DNA of 64,000 nt from Microvirga sesbaniae (GCF_025460805.1 NZ_JAMXFJ010000006.1:160228-224227), one strand, 5' to 3'. Shown: positions 39,903-48,927, numbered from the stretch's first letter. The notes: a model not told the origin generated them from the sequence alone. Program-made: numbers and translations.

Positions 39903-40427
39903 GGTTTCCGCGAGGCCGGCGCCCGACCCCGCCGGGCTGCCGAGCGCCGTGGCGATCTCCGCCAGCGTGGCTTTTTCGGCATCGCTCACGGCCACGCCGC
40001 CGAAACCCAGGAAGCCGCCTTCCTTACCGGCCTCAGCGGACTTGCGCGCCACGCTGAACAGCCAGGCTTTGAATGGAGCCGCCTCGTCGGGCGCTTTGGC
40101 GTCGAGCAGCCCGGACACGGCGTGGAGCTCCTCGACGGCTTTGCGCTTGATGTCGGCGAACTGGCTGCCCTTGAACTGGGCCTGGAAGGATTCCCGTACG
40201 GCGTTGCGGGTCTCGGTGTTGGCGATGTCATCGGCGACCGCCTTCACGAGCGGGGTGGCCTGCGCGTCCTGCTTCGCCTCCAGAAGCGCCCAGCCGCTCG
40301 ACATGGATTCCTGGAGCAGGCTCCAGAGACCGCCAGGATCCGCCGCCGTGATGGCCATGCTGGCGACGACGGGGCTCGCGACGACGCGGGACCATTCCTC
40401 CGGGGTGAAGTTCGATTTGCCGGTCAT
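39900..40427 (-). CDS. Conserved hypothetical protein (175 aa)
   Basis: Starts at ATG 40427, with GGAGGAC upstream. It begins MTGKSNFTPEEWSRVVASPV and continues with mostly helical, soluble sequence: GGLWSLLQESMSSGWALLEA, KAVADDIANTETRNAV, and KAVEELHAVSGLLDAKAPDE. It ends in a small glycine-rich region (GGFLGFGGVAVSD) and TLAEIATALG. No signal peptide, membrane helix or catalytic motif that I recognise. The stop codon overlaps a family B half-site. Function unknown. Confidence 0.75.
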   Translation of the reverse strand: MTGKSNFTPEEWSRVVASPVVASMAITAADPGGLWSLLQESMSSGWALLEAKQDAQATPLVKAVADDIANTETRNAVRESFQAQFKGSQFADIKRKAVEELHAVSGLLDAKAPDEAAPFKAWLFSVARKSAEAGKEGGFLGFGGVAVSDAEKATLAEIATALGSPAGSGAGLAET

Positions 40428-40582
40428 GCGGGTTGTCCTCCAGGGAGCAGGGCGGCGATTTTTCAAGCCTAACCGCCGTCGCTTCCGCTTGGTTCCTCGG
40501 GAACGGGAGAGGCGCCTGAACGGAAAATGGGCCTGACCCGGAGGTCAGACCCATCATGCGCAGTGTTACGCGGGACGCGAGC

Positions 40583-40903
40583 TTACTGCGGATTGGCGGG
40601 GGCCGACGGGGAGGACGGGGTCGCCGGAGCTGCGGGCGCAGCCGGGGCCGCCGGAGAGGTCGGCGTGGCCGGAGCGGTCGCGCCGGTGCTCGGCGAAGAC
40701 CGTTCCGTCTGGGTGCCGGTGCTGCCGGTGGTGCTCGGTTCGTTGCTGCCGCCATCATAGAAGAGGAAGGCCAGGAGGCCCAGCGCGACAACAAGACCGC
40801 CGATCACATAAGCAAGAGTGTTCGAACCCCGGCCCGTGTTATCGTAGACATTGGTCTCGCGATTGTAGACGTTCGGTTCGCGATCCATAGGATCCATAGC
40901 CAT
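40583..40903 (-). CDS. Small membrane-anchored protein with Ala/Pro-rich tail
   Basis: 106 residues from ATG 40903 with AAGGAG upstream. An N-terminal polar part (MDREPNVYNRETNVYDNTG) precedes one helix (LAYVIGGLVVALGLLAFLFY) and a long Ser/Thr/Pro/Ala tail (TPTSPAAPAAPAAPATPSSP). It is likely an inner-membrane protein with the tail in the periplasm. The low-complexity tail gives no function. Long AT-rich upstream region suggests its own promoter. Confidence 0.75.
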   Translation of the reverse strand: MAMDPMDREPNVYNRETNVYDNTGRGSNTLAYVIGGLVVALGLLAFLFYDGGSNEPSTTGSTGTQTERSSPSTGATAPATPTSPAAPAAPAAPATPSSPSAPANPQ

Positions 40904-41240
40904 TTTGAAACTCCTTGACCGTTTTACCTCCCGAACAACGCGTCATGTGGGATCGGGTTTCACCCGAGCGTGGCAATTATTTTCGGAATCTGTGCATAAA
41001 TTGTTGCTAATCTTAACGTTAGGTTAGGCATTCTGAACGCCCGTTCATCCGGAAAGGGGTTGACCCTTTCAAGGGGCGCTCGTACTCCGGGGCGAGCATC
41101 GCGCGGGAAAGCGGACCCGGTTTTCCGTGCTGAACGATGCCCTCATTGATGGAGGAAGCATCGGATGGGTCCCAGGAAGTGCGAATTCACTTTTCGGGTC
41201 CGATGCTTTGGCGAAAGCGAGAGATAGAGGCGCAAGGTCC
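40904..41240. promoter_or_regulatory. AT-rich divergent promoter region, then family B repeat before gatB
   Basis: 40960-41040 is unusually AT-rich (ATTATTTTCGGAATC, TAAATTGTTGCTAATC, TTAACGTTAGGTTAGG) and probably holds promoters for the small membrane protein and/or gatB. 41100-41213 holds a degenerate family B pair (GCATCGCGCGGG..., AAGCATCGGATGGG...GGGTCCGATGCTTT). No gene is supported. Confidence 0.5.
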
Positions 41241-42716
41241 ATGAACGCTCCGGTCAACCCGAAGAAGCTCATCAAAGGCGCGACAGGCGATTGGGAAATC
41301 GTCGTCGGCATGGAGATCCATGCCCAGGTGACGAGCCAGGCCAAGCTGTTCTCCGGTGCCTCGACGGCTTTCGGCGGCGACCCGAACAGCCACGTTTCCC
41401 TGGTGGACGCCGCCATGCCCGGCATGCTGCCCGTGATCAACGAGGAATGCGTCCGTCAGGCGATCCGGACCGGACTCGGGCTCAAGGCCGAGATCAACCT
41501 GCGCAGCACCTTCGACCGCAAGAACTACTTCTATCCTGATCTGCCGCAGGGCTATCAGATCAGCCAGTACAAGAGCCCGATCGTGGGCGAGGGCGAGGTG
41601 ATCGTGGACGTGCCCGAGACGGGCGAGACCATCACGGTGCGCATCGAGCGCCTGCATCTCGAGCAGGACGCCGGCAAGTCGATCCACGACCTTCATCCCA
41701 CCCTGAGCTTCGTCGACCTGAACCGTTCGGGCGTGGCCCTGATGGAGATCGTCTCGAAGCCGGACCTGCGCTCGGCCGACGAGGCGCGCGCCTACGTGAC
41801 CAAGCTGCGCACGATCCTGCGCTATCTCGGCACCTGCGACGGCGACATGGACAAGGGCAACCTGCGCGCGGACGTGAACGTGTCGGTCCGCCGCCCCGGC
41901 GAGGAGTTGGGCACCCGCTGCGAGATCAAGAACGTCAACTCCATCCGGTTCATCGGCCAGGCCATCGAGGTCGAGGCGCGTCGTCAGATCGCGATCCTGG
42001 AGGATGGCGGCGTCATCGAGCAGGAGACCCGCCTGTACGATCCGGGCAAGGGCGAGACCCGCTCCATGCGCTCGAAGGAAGAGGCGCACGATTACCGCTA
42101 CTTCCCCGATCCGGACCTCCTGCCGCTGGAGTTCGACCAGGCTTACGTGGACGATCTCGCCCAGCATCTGCCGGAACTGCCGGACGAGAAGAAGGCCCGC
42201 TTCATGGCCGATTACGGCCTGCCGAGCTACGATGCCGGCGTGCTCGTGGCCGAACGCGCCTCCGCCGACTTCTACGAGGAGGTTGCCAAGGGCCGCGACG
42301 GCAAGGCCGCGGCCAACTGGGTGATCAACGAGCTGTTCGGCCGCCTCAACAAGGAAGGCAAGGACATCACGGAATCGCCGGTCTCGGCCGCGCAGCTCGG
42401 CGCGATCATCGAGCTCATCGGCGAGAACGTGATCTCCGGAAAGATCGCCAAGGACCTGTTCGAGATCGTCTTCACGGAAGGCGGCGATCCGCGCGAGATC
42501 GTGGAACAGCGCGGCATGAAGCAGGTGACCGACATGGGAGCCATCGAGAAGGCGGTCGACGAGATCATCACGGCCAACCCGGACAAGGTCGAGCAGGCCA
42601 AGGCGAAGCCGACGCTGCTCGGCTGGTTCGTCGGCCAGACCATGAAGGCCACGGGGGGCAAGGCCAACCCGCAGGCCCTCAACGAGATCCTGAAGCAGAA
42701 GCTCGGGATCGAGTAG
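41241..42716 (+). CDS. gatB: Asp/Glu-tRNA amidotransferase subunit B
   Basis: 491 residues from ATG 41241 (CAAGG upstream). Typical GatB blocks: [53 protein letters not shown] and [20 protein letters not shown], then [14 protein letters not shown]. The C-terminal Yqey/helical domain ends with [17 protein letters not shown]. It binds and phosphorylates Glu-tRNA(Gln) or Asp-tRNA(Asn) and joins ammonia supplied by GatA. It is separated from gatCA by about 3 kb. Confidence 0.97.
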   Translation: MNAPVNPKKLIKGATGDWEIVVGMEIHAQVTSQAKLFSGASTAFGGDPNSHVSLVDAAMPGMLPVINEECVRQAIRTGLGLKAEINLRSTFDRKNYFYPDLPQGYQISQYKSPIVGEGEVIVDVPETGETITVRIERLHLEQDAGKSIHDLHPTLSFVDLNRSGVALMEIVSKPDLRSADEARAYVTKLRTILRYLGTCDGDMDKGNLRADVNVSVRRPGEELGTRCEIKNVNSIRFIGQAIEVEARRQIAILEDGGVIEQETRLYDPGKGETRSMRSKEEAHDYRYFPDPDLLPLEFDQAYVDDLAQHLPELPDEKKARFMADYGLPSYDAGVLVAERASADFYEEVAKGRDGKAAANWVINELFGRLNKEGKDITESPVSAAQLGAIIELIGENVISGKIAKDLFEIVFTEGGDPREIVEQRGMKQVTDMGAIEKAVDEIITANPDKVEQAKAKPTLLGWFVGQTMKATGGKANPQALNEILKQKLGIE

Positions 42717-42767
42717 GGTCACGCCCGGCGGATCCGATCCGCCGGGATCGTCCTCGGCGCCGGCCTC

Positions 42768-43427
42768 GTGACCTCGCAGCCCAACCCGTTCGCCCCGCAC
42801 TGGCTGATCCGCGACATCGTGATCAGCGCCCATAAGGCTGCGGTCGGACCGGGCGGGCTCCTCTTCATCGGCGATTCCATCGTCGAAGGATTCTACTGGA
42901 ACCGACTCGGCGCACTCCCGGTGCTCAATGCGGGCTTTTCCGGCATCTGGACGGAGGCGCTCGAGCCGCGGGTGCCGCTTCTCCTCGAATCGGCAAGGCC
43001 CCGCATCGCGGTGCTGCTGGTCGGCACCAACGATGCGAAGAAGGACTGCACCGAGAGTTCCCTCGCTGGGGCCGTGGAGCACTTCGAGCGGATCGTCGGG
43101 TCCTTCGACGCTGCGCAGGTTCCCGTGATCGTGCTGACGCCACCGCCCATCGAGCAGGCCAAGCGCCTGACGGGCTTCTATTCTCCCGACGCCATGGCGT
43201 CGCTGAGCCGAAGCATGGTGGCGATCGCAGAGGGACGCGCGGCCGCCGTCATCGATCTGCAGAACGCCTTTGCCGACGGACATGGAGCCGCGCGGGCAGG
43301 GATGACGACCGACGGCATCCACCTGTCGATTGAGGCCTATCGTTGGCTGCACGACATGCTCGACACCACAATCGCCACAATCAATGCGGAGAGGGGCCAT
43401 GACCGAAGCGGCACGACACATCCATGA
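42768..43427 (+). CDS. SGNH/GDSL-family hydrolase
   Basis: 219 residues from GTG 42768. Block I LLFIGDSIVEGFYWN (nucleophilic Ser in GDS), block II Gly in NAGFSGIW, block III LLVGTNDAKKD and block V TTDGIHLS (Asp-x-x-His). These form the SGNH catalytic set of lipases/esterases. No signal peptide, so probably cytoplasmic. It starts 51 bases after gatB and overlaps the following acetyltransferase gene by 29 bases, so the two are probably co-translated. Substrate unknown. Confidence 0.88.
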   Translation: MTSQPNPFAPHWLIRDIVISAHKAAVGPGGLLFIGDSIVEGFYWNRLGALPVLNAGFSGIWTEALEPRVPLLLESARPRIAVLLVGTNDAKKDCTESSLAGAVEHFERIVGSFDAAQVPVIVLTPPPIEQAKRLTGFYSPDAMASLSRSMVAIAEGRAAAVIDLQNAFADGHGAARAGMTTDGIHLSIEAYRWLHDMLDTTIATINAERGHDRSGTTHP

Positions 43428-43905
43428 CCAGCCGGTGATCCGACCCGTCGTGGATGCCGACTCGCAGGATCTCTTCGGTCTCCTGGCGCTTTGCTACTCG
43501 GAGTATCCAGGCTGCTTCGTCGACCCGCACGACGACCTGCCGGACCTGCGCGCGCCGGGTGCGTCCTATGCCGCGACCGATGGAGCGTTCTGGGCGATCG
43601 AGGACGGGCGCGGCCGGGTGTGCGCCTGCGTGGCCGTCGATTTCCCGGAGCGCGGCACGGCGGAACTGCACCGGCTCTATGTGCGATCCGACCGGCGCGG
43701 ACAGGGGCTCGGCTCCCTGCTCGTGCGCCACGCCGAACGCCATGCCCGCGCCCATGGCGCGAACCGCCTGGTCCTGTGGTCCGATACGCGGTTCACCACC
43801 GCGCACAGGCTCTACAGGCGATCGGGCTACACGCAGATCGACGGCCAGCGCCAGCTCGCCGATATCTCGAGATCGGTGGAATACCGGTTCGAGAAGGAAC
43901 TTTAG
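43399..43905 (+). CDS. GNAT-family N-acetyltransferase
   Basis: 168 residues from ATG 43399 with GGAGAGGGG upstream. GNAT core: ACVAVDFPERGTAELHRLYV, then the acetyl-CoA loop RRGQGLGSLLVRHAE (R-x-x-G-x-G/A) and LWSDTRFTTAHRLYRRSGYT. Acceptor substrate cannot be told. Overlaps the SGNH hydrolase gene upstream; a family B repeat begins right at its stop codon. Confidence 0.9.
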   Translation: MTEAARHIHDQPVIRPVVDADSQDLFGLLALCYSEYPGCFVDPHDDLPDLRAPGASYAATDGAFWAIEDGRGRVCACVAVDFPERGTAELHRLYVRSDRRGQGLGSLLVRHAERHARAHGANRLVLWSDTRFTTAHRLYRRSGYTQIDGQRQLADISRSVEYRFEKEL

Positions 43906-43962
43906 CGCATCGGATGGATCCCAAAAGTGCAAGTCCACTTTTCACGTCCGATGCTTTAGGCT
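43906..43962. repeat. Family B element
   Basis: AGCGCATCGGATGGATCCC, CAAAAGTGCAAGTCCACTTTT and ACGTCCGATGCTT form a nested palindrome directly after the acetyltransferase stop. It is the reverse-oriented counterpart of the unit at 38577-38632. Confidence 0.8.
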
Positions 43963-44057
43963 CCGCGTCTGGCAAAACCGTTCGATTTGGAGTAATCTGC
44001 TCCAGCGGCCGGTCTCCCGGCTGCCTTTTCATCAACCTCAGCCCAAGGAGGCGTCAC

Positions 44058-44171
44058 ATGGCCAATATTCTTGCTCCATGCCCCAACGCCGCCCTCCTTT
44101 CCTTCGACAAAGCTGCAGGTTTCGATGAAGCAGATTACGCTATCTCTCGTCTGGCTCACCGTTCGCATTGA
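44058..44171 (+). CDS. Possible 37-residue peptide
   Basis: ATG 44058 is preceded by an excellent ribosome site (AAGGAGG, 6 bases before). The frame gives 37 residues (MANILAPCPNAALLSFDKAA and GFDEADYAISRLAHRSH). It overlaps the next short frame at 44125. The strength of the ribosome site is the main support. It could be a leader peptide for the downstream frame, or the two could be one gene broken by a frameshift. Confidence 0.4.
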   Translation: MANILAPCPNAALLSFDKAAGFDEADYAISRLAHRSH

Positions 44172-44310
44172 TCTGATCCCGAACGTCCGCGAGCGCGGCC
44201 CGGTCCCCCGGAAAACCCATCCTCCGTCCGAGCTGCGGGCATCCCTTCGCGCGAGGCTCAGTCCGCATTTGCTGAGAGACATCGGCGAGGATGTGAGCGG
44301 GCGCGACTGA
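44125..44310 (+). CDS. Small DUF1127-like protein (61 aa)
   Basis: ATG 44125 to TGA 44310. The C-terminal part (ELRASLRARLSPHLLRDIGE) resembles the end of DUF1127 proteins, which finish with a L(S/D)..LLRDIGL pattern. The start begins MKQITLSLVWLTVRIDL. It overlaps the preceding 37-residue frame in a different phase and has no good ribosome site of its own, so expression might depend on coupling. Role unknown; DUF1127 proteins elsewhere act in RNA/phosphate metabolism. Confidence 0.45.
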   Translation: MKQITLSLVWLTVRIDLIPNVRERGPVPRKTHPPSELRASLRARLSPHLLRDIGEDVSGRD

Positions 44311-44324
44311 TGATGACCGGAAAA

Positions 44325-44420
44325 CGACGTCGTCACCGGCCTTGTGCCGGTGACCCCGCCTGCTCGGATCCCCGCGCCTCTCCGATCGGGATCGCCGTGA
44401 CAAGCCCGGTCATGACGCGG
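44325..44420. repeat. Family A element, degenerate
   Basis: CGTCGTCACCGGCCTTGTGCCGGTGA forms arm 1, the central pairing is CGATCGGGAT with a weak partner, and the last arm (GTGACAAGCCCGGTCATGACG) is mismatched. It lies between the DUF1127-like frame and the end of the cyclase gene. Confidence 0.65.
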
Positions 44421-44561
44421 AGGCTGTCAGGCCCGATCCACCCGGGAGGGAAGCAGGGTATCCCCTGACGAACTCCGGTGTGAATCGCCGCCCGGCCGCC
44501 CACTCTCCGGCTGGACATGACACCGTCCGATCCCGACATTGCGCAGGACCGAGCCGGCCGC

Positions 44562-45974
44562 TCACGGAATCTCGTAGACCAGGAACTCGTCGTTGATGCC
44601 GCGCAGCGCCGTCTTCTGAAGAGTGGGCCGCAGGCCCTTGAGTTCGATGATCTGCGAGGCTTCCCGGTTCTCGACCACCGAGTCGGTCGCAAAGATCGCG
44701 CGCGATACGGCAAGCCCCTGGACGCGGGAGGCGATGTTCACCGTTTGGCCGAAATAATCCTGGCGGTCGTTCAGGGTCACGGCGAGGCATGGGCCTTCGT
44801 GGATGCCGATCTTGAGCAGCAGGTCCTCGCTGCCGCGCTGCTCGTTGAGGCTGCGCATGGCCTCGCGCATGCGCAGGGCCGCCGAAATCGCATGATCCGG
44901 CGTGGGGAACGTCGCCATGACCGCGTCTCCGATGGTCTTGACCACGGCACCGCCATCGGCAGCGACGATCTCGTTGAGCACGCGGAAATGCTCACGCACG
45001 AGATCATAGGCCACGAGGTCGCCGACGCGTTCATAGAGTTCCGTCGAGCCTTTCAGGTCCGTGAACAGGAAGGTCAGGCTGGTGATCTTCAGGCGCTGAT
45101 CGATGTCGAGCGTGTCGGTGCGGTAGAGATCGCGGAAGGTCTGGTTCGTCAGCAGGCGCTTCGCCGTGAGGAAGGGGCGCCTTTGCGCCAGCAGGTGGTG
45201 CAGTTCGTGACCCGCCACCCAGACGGCCGGCAGGACGCGCCGGTTCGTGCGGTTCTCGAGAGAGATCCGCAACGGACCCGGCTGCATGACCAGGGTCTCG
45301 TTTTGCGGATGGCTCTCGTTGAGGACGAACGACAGGCTCTGGCGCTCGCGGGTCGGCTCGCCCTTGACGTCGATGAAATGGGCCGCATGGGTGACCGGAT
45401 CCATGACGATGACGAATTCCGCGGGAAGCTGCAGGGACAGGATGGCACGCTCGCCGGGCGGGAGCTCGACGGCATCGAGGACGATCTCGTCGATCAGGCG
45501 ATCGAAATTCTCCGGCAGGTCGACCCCCGATCCCCAGAAGATCTGCCGCATGTACTCGTCCATCGGGAGCGTATCCGGGTCATGGGCGGCGATCTTCCGG
45601 ACGCGCGGGTTCACGGTGAACGTGACCTCCACCATCTCGTCGAGCGTCGGCTCATATCCGGCGGCGCAGAGGGCGCAGCTGTATTCGCTCCGATTGATCG
45701 ACTTGAGGCTCATGCCCGACTCGAGCACCCCGCCGCATCCGGGGCAGAGCACGTTCCAGGACATCTCGAACACCCCGAGCCGCGCCGCGTGGAGGAACGC
45801 CGCGATGACGCGATCCTCGTCGAGGCCGTGCCTCGCCGCGAAGGCGAGCGCGTTGATGCGGTTCAGCTCGTGATCCGGCGCCTCACGGATCAGGCGCTCG
45901 AATGCCGCAACGACATCCGTGTCGACCTCGGCGGATTGCCGAAGGATCGCGAGGAATCTCTCGTCTTCGCTCAT
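44562..45974 (-). CDS. Adenylate/guanylate cyclase with an N-terminal zinc ribbon
   Basis: 470 residues from ATG 45974, with GAAGGAGG upstream. Cys77, Cys80, Cys100 and Cys103 (LCPGCGG ... SCALCAAG) form a likely zinc ribbon within a DUF5939-type N-terminal half. The class III cyclase domain begins near 290: TFLFTDLKGSTELYERVGD, VVKTIGDAVMATFPTPD and GIHEGPCLAVTLNDRQDYFG then QTVNIASRVQGLA. Both metal-binding Asp residues are present. It has no membrane helix. Product (cAMP or cGMP) and stimulus are unknown. Confidence 0.9.
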   Translation of the reverse strand: MSEDERFLAILRQSAEVDTDVVAAFERLIREAPDHELNRINALAFAARHGLDEDRVIAAFLHAARLGVFEMSWNVLCPGCGGVLESGMSLKSINRSEYSCALCAAGYEPTLDEMVEVTFTVNPRVRKIAAHDPDTLPMDEYMRQIFWGSGVDLPENFDRLIDEIVLDAVELPPGERAILSLQLPAEFVIVMDPVTHAAHFIDVKGEPTRERQSLSFVLNESHPQNETLVMQPGPLRISLENRTNRRVLPAVWVAGHELHHLLAQRRPFLTAKRLLTNQTFRDLYRTDTLDIDQRLKITSLTFLFTDLKGSTELYERVGDLVAYDLVREHFRVLNEIVAADGGAVVKTIGDAVMATFPTPDHAISAALRMREAMRSLNEQRGSEDLLLKIGIHEGPCLAVTLNDRQDYFGQTVNIASRVQGLAVSRAIFATDSVVENREASQIIELKGLRPTLQKTALRGINDEFLVYEIP

Positions 45975-46181
45975 GCGGCAGCCTCCTTCGAGGTGCAGGA
46001 CCGGCTCCGCCCATGCGATGACGTCAAGGCTCGGAACGCGCAGCCGATAGCCCGATCCTCGGGCTCCATGATAGCAAAGCTGGGGCCAACAGGCACGTAA
46101 TCAAGGAGCGGCGCGATGGGGCTTCCGCGGCCTGTCGCTCCTTCGTCGGTCCACGCCGAGGCTGGGCATCACGGGACACCG

Positions 46182-46997
46182 TCACGCCAGAAGGCCAAGC
46201 TTCCACAGACCCTGGAGAGCGATGGTGCTCCCGATGACGAAGACGAGCCCGGCCGAGATATAGGGCAGCCGCTCCCCCCATTCCTCCAGGCCGGACCATC
46301 GCGTCCGGAGGGCGCGCGTTCCCCAGGCGGCCACGATCCCCACCGTCACCAAGGTGATCGCGAGGCCGACGCTGAAGGCCGCCACCATGCCGATCCCGAG
46401 CGTGAACGCCCTGAGTTGGAGGCAGATGAGCAGCACCGCAATCGCTGCCGGGCAGGGGAGGAGCCCGCCGGTGAAGCCGAACCAGGCGATATCGAAATTC
46501 GTCACGTGCCGGTTGCCGCCGAAGCGCTCCCGAACCTCGCGTGCATGGGCTTCGGCATGGGCGTCGAGATGCTTATGGTCGCCATGATGCGCATCGTGGG
46601 AATGATCGTGCCCATGATGGTGGCCATGATCGTGCCCATGGTGATGGTGGTGATGCGCGGCCCTCAGCATCCAGAAAATACGGAACGAAAGGGCCATGAT
46701 CAGCAGCCCCGAGAGCAGAACGAGCCACGGCTCCGCCCGGTCGAGGATCAGCCTGTCCCCCAGGTACAGACCGAGGAGCGCCAACGCCCATACGACGATG
46801 GTGTGACCGATGGCGGCCGAGATGCCGAGCAGGGTCGCCTGGGCGGGTGTGCCCCGAACGGCCACGATGAAGGCTGCCATCATGGACTTGGAATGGCCGG
46901 GCTCCAGGGCATGCAGGGCGCCGAGCAGGATCGCGGCCGGCAGATAAAGCCAGGGATTGGCCGCACCGGCCTGAATGAGTTGAGCGATATCAGGCAT
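46182..46997 (-). CDS. rcnA: Nickel/cobalt efflux permease
   Basis: 271 residues. Motifs of the NicO/RcnA family: LLGALHALEPGHSKSMMAAF, AAIGHTIVVWALALLGLYLG and FTGGLLPCPAAIAVLLICLQ. A very His-rich cytoplasmic loop (residues about 114-150, alternating His, Gly and Asp) is typical of RcnA and binds metal. Six helices are predicted. It exports Ni(II) and Co(II). It is 12 bases downstream of the RcnR-type repressor, in one operon with it. Confidence 0.95.
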   Translation of the reverse strand: MPDIAQLIQAGAANPWLYLPAAILLGALHALEPGHSKSMMAAFIVAVRGTPAQATLLGISAAIGHTIVVWALALLGLYLGDRLILDRAEPWLVLLSGLLIMALSFRIFWMLRAAHHHHHHGHDHGHHHGHDHSHDAHHGDHKHLDAHAEAHAREVRERFGGNRHVTNFDIAWFGFTGGLLPCPAAIAVLLICLQLRAFTLGIGMVAAFSVGLAITLVTVGIVAAWGTRALRTRWSGLEEWGERLPYISAGLVFVIGSTIALQGLWKLGLLA

Positions 46998-47009
46998 GAA
47001 AAGGTCTCG

Positions 47010-47282
47010 TTATTTCAAATAGGTCCGGACTACGTCGATCAGTTCGTCGGCCCCGCGCATCCGGTCGGATTCCTGCGAGGGCTCCACCACGTGATGCTGG
47101 ATGTGATCTTCGATCAGTTCCGCCGTAAGGCCGCTGATCGCCCCTCGCACGGACGCGACGAGCTGAAGAACGTCGGCGCAGCCGAGTTCGTTCTCGAGAG
47201 CCCGTTCGATGGCCTCGACCTGGCCGCGGATGCGGCGCACGCGAGCGAGCAGCTTGGCTTTGGCTTGAACCGTATGGGACAT
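47010..47282 (-). CDS. rcnR: Nickel/cobalt-responsive repressor, RcnR/CsoR family
   Basis: 90 residues. The RcnR metal ligands are all present: His3 (MSHTVQ), Cys35 (ELGCADVLQ), His60 and His64 (EDHIQHHV). That supports a Ni/Co sensor rather than a copper sensor (CsoR). It represses its own operon until metal binds. The product is an all-helical tetramer in this family. A G-tract operator sits 20-40 bases upstream of its ATG. Confidence 0.93.
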   Translation of the reverse strand: MSHTVQAKAKLLARVRRIRGQVEAIERALENELGCADVLQLVASVRGAISGLTAELIEDHIQHHVVEPSQESDRMRGADELIDVVRTYLK

Positions 47283-47300
47283 GTGGACTCCCTCGCCCGA

Positions 47301-47321
47301 TAATATAGGGGGGTACCCTAT
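47301..47321 (-). promoter_or_regulatory. Putative RcnR operator
   Basis: TAATATAGGGGGGTACCCTAT carries a six-G tract flanked by TA-rich half-sites, like the G-tract sites (TACT-G6-N-AGTA) bound by RcnR. It lies 19 bases upstream of rcnR, where it would cover the promoter. Confidence 0.7.
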
Positions 47322-47365
47322 CCATGTCGAGGCGGTTCACGCCGGAGCCCGTCAGCGCGCCAGGA

Positions 47366-47792
47366 AGGGCCGGCCTTGTGCCGGCCATCCCGATCCGGTG
47401 AGGCGCGGCGCTTCTCAGAAGCGGGATCACCGGGACGAGCCCGGTGATGACGTGGCGGGTGGCACGGGCCCGTTGATGACGTGGACACGGTGGTGCGGAC
47501 CGGTGCCGACACCCCGTCATGGCACCCTCCGCCCTTCCCGCCACCCTCCGCCCGTCATGGCCGGCCTTGTGCCGGCCATCCCGATTGTCTTGAGCACGGC
47601 GCCTCTCGGAATCGGGATCACCGGCACAAGCCCGGTGATGACGTGGAGAAGATGGTCAAGGGCCCGGTGAGGACGGGGTGCCATCCGGCCGAGCGATCAA
47701 GACAGGGTCCCGGACGATGCGCCCCTTGAGGCGGGGAGCATCGGATCCGATCCCGAAAGTGGATTCCACTTTTCACGTCCGATGCTCTAGGG
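47366..47792. repeat. Two family A elements and one family B element
   Basis: Family A at 47366-47454 (GGCCGG arm first, CACCGG last) and 47552-47646 (same order). Family B at 47736-47792 (GAGCATCGGATCCGATCCC, AAAGTGGATTCCACTTTT, ACGTCCGATGCTC). The rest of 47322-47830 shows no gene. Confidence 0.8.
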
Positions 47793-47830
47793 TCCCCGAC
47801 CACAGATATGTCTTCATGGGGGATCGCATC

Positions 47831-48472
47831 ATGCCGGCACGGTTCGAACTGCATGGGTTTGGCTATTCGGGGCCGACCTACAAGGTGGCTCTCACCCTGT
47901 CGCTGATGCAGGAGCCGTTCGATTACGTGCATGTGAACATGATGGAAGGAGAGCACAAGCAGCCTCCCCACCTGTCCCGGCAGCGCTACGGCCAGGTTCC
48001 CCTTCTGGTCGACCGCAACAACGGGCGGCACCTGTGCCAGTCGGCCGCGATCCTGGAATATCTCGCCGACCTGACGGGCCGGTTCGGCGGCGCGACTCTC
48101 GACGAGCGCCTGCAGGTGCGCGAATGGATGTACTGGGATTTCGACCGTCTCGCGGCGCCATTGTACAGGGCGCGCGTGGTCAGGGCGGGCTTTCGTCAGG
48201 CGCCCCCCGACGTGGTCGAGGATTGCATCGTGGCGGCCAAGGCCGCCCTGGGGGTCCTGGAGCGTCATCTTGCGGGCCGCGCGTGGCTGGTCGGGGAGGG
48301 CGTGACCATCGCCGATATCGACGTCTATGGGGTCGTCGCCTTTGCGGGCGAAGCCGGCATCGACGCGGCGGATTATCCCCAGGTCGGCGCATGGGCGAAG
48401 CGGATCGAGGCTCTGCCGGGCTTCCACGCCCGTGCCGAGCTCCTGCCTATGGAATCGCGGGCGGCCGCATGA
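47831..48472 (+). CDS. Glutathione S-transferase
   Basis: 213 residues from ATG 47831 (GGGGGA upstream); ATG 47816 would add five residues. Thioredoxin-like half: FELHGFGYSGPTYKVALTLS, GQVPLLVDRN and LCQSAAILEYLADLTGRFGG, with the cis-Pro after QV. Helical C-terminal half: RAWLVGEGVTIADIDVYGVV, which has the N-capping box Asp. Conjugates or reduces small molecules with glutathione; substrate unknown. Its stop overlaps the next gene's start (ATGA), so both are in one operon. Confidence 0.9.
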   Translation: MPARFELHGFGYSGPTYKVALTLSLMQEPFDYVHVNMMEGEHKQPPHLSRQRYGQVPLLVDRNNGRHLCQSAAILEYLADLTGRFGGATLDERLQVREWMYWDFDRLAAPLYRARVVRAGFRQAPPDVVEDCIVAAKAALGVLERHLAGRAWLVGEGVTIADIDVYGVVAFAGEAGIDAADYPQVGAWAKRIEALPGFHARAELLPMESRAAA

Positions 48473-48927
48473 GCGCTCTGTCGATCAGGGAGGCGCGGGC
48501 GGCGGATCTCGAAGCGATCATTCGCCTGCACGAGGAAGACGAGCTGGGCTCCCATGGCGACGTCTGGTCGCCCGAGACCCGGCCCGCCTATGAGGCCGCC
48601 TTCGCGGCCATTCGGCAAAGCGCCGACAACCGGCTGTTCGTGGCCGTCGATGGCGATGAGGTCGTCGGCACCTTCCAGCTCACCTTCATCCCCAACCTCA
48701 CCGGTCGCGGCGCCCTGCGCGTCAAGGTGGAGAGCGTCAAGGTGAAGGCTGCGCGGCGCTCGGGCGGCATCGGCGCCCGCATGATGGCGTTCGCCGAGGA
48801 CCATGCCCGGTCCCATGGGGCGGCCGCCATGGAGCTGACCTCCAACAAGACCCGCAAGGATGCGCACCGGTTCTACGAGCGCATCGGCTTCGTCCGCAGC
48901 CATGAGGGGTTCAAGAAGAAGGTGTGA
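48469..48927 (+). CDS. GNAT-family N-acetyltransferase
   Basis: 152 residues. Starts LSIREARAADLEAIIRLHEE, then VAVDGDEVVGTFQLTFIPNL, the acetyl-CoA loop ARRSGGIGARMMAFAEDHAR and the end MELTSNKTRKDAHRFYERIG, all typical of GNAT enzymes. Translation is coupled to the glutathione transferase by a four-base overlap. Acceptor substrate unknown. Confidence 0.92.
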   Translation: MSALSIREARAADLEAIIRLHEEDELGSHGDVWSPETRPAYEAAFAAIRQSADNRLFVAVDGDEVVGTFQLTFIPNLTGRGALRVKVESVKVKAARRSGGIGARMMAFAEDHARSHGAAAMELTSNKTRKDAHRFYERIGFVRSHEGFKKKV

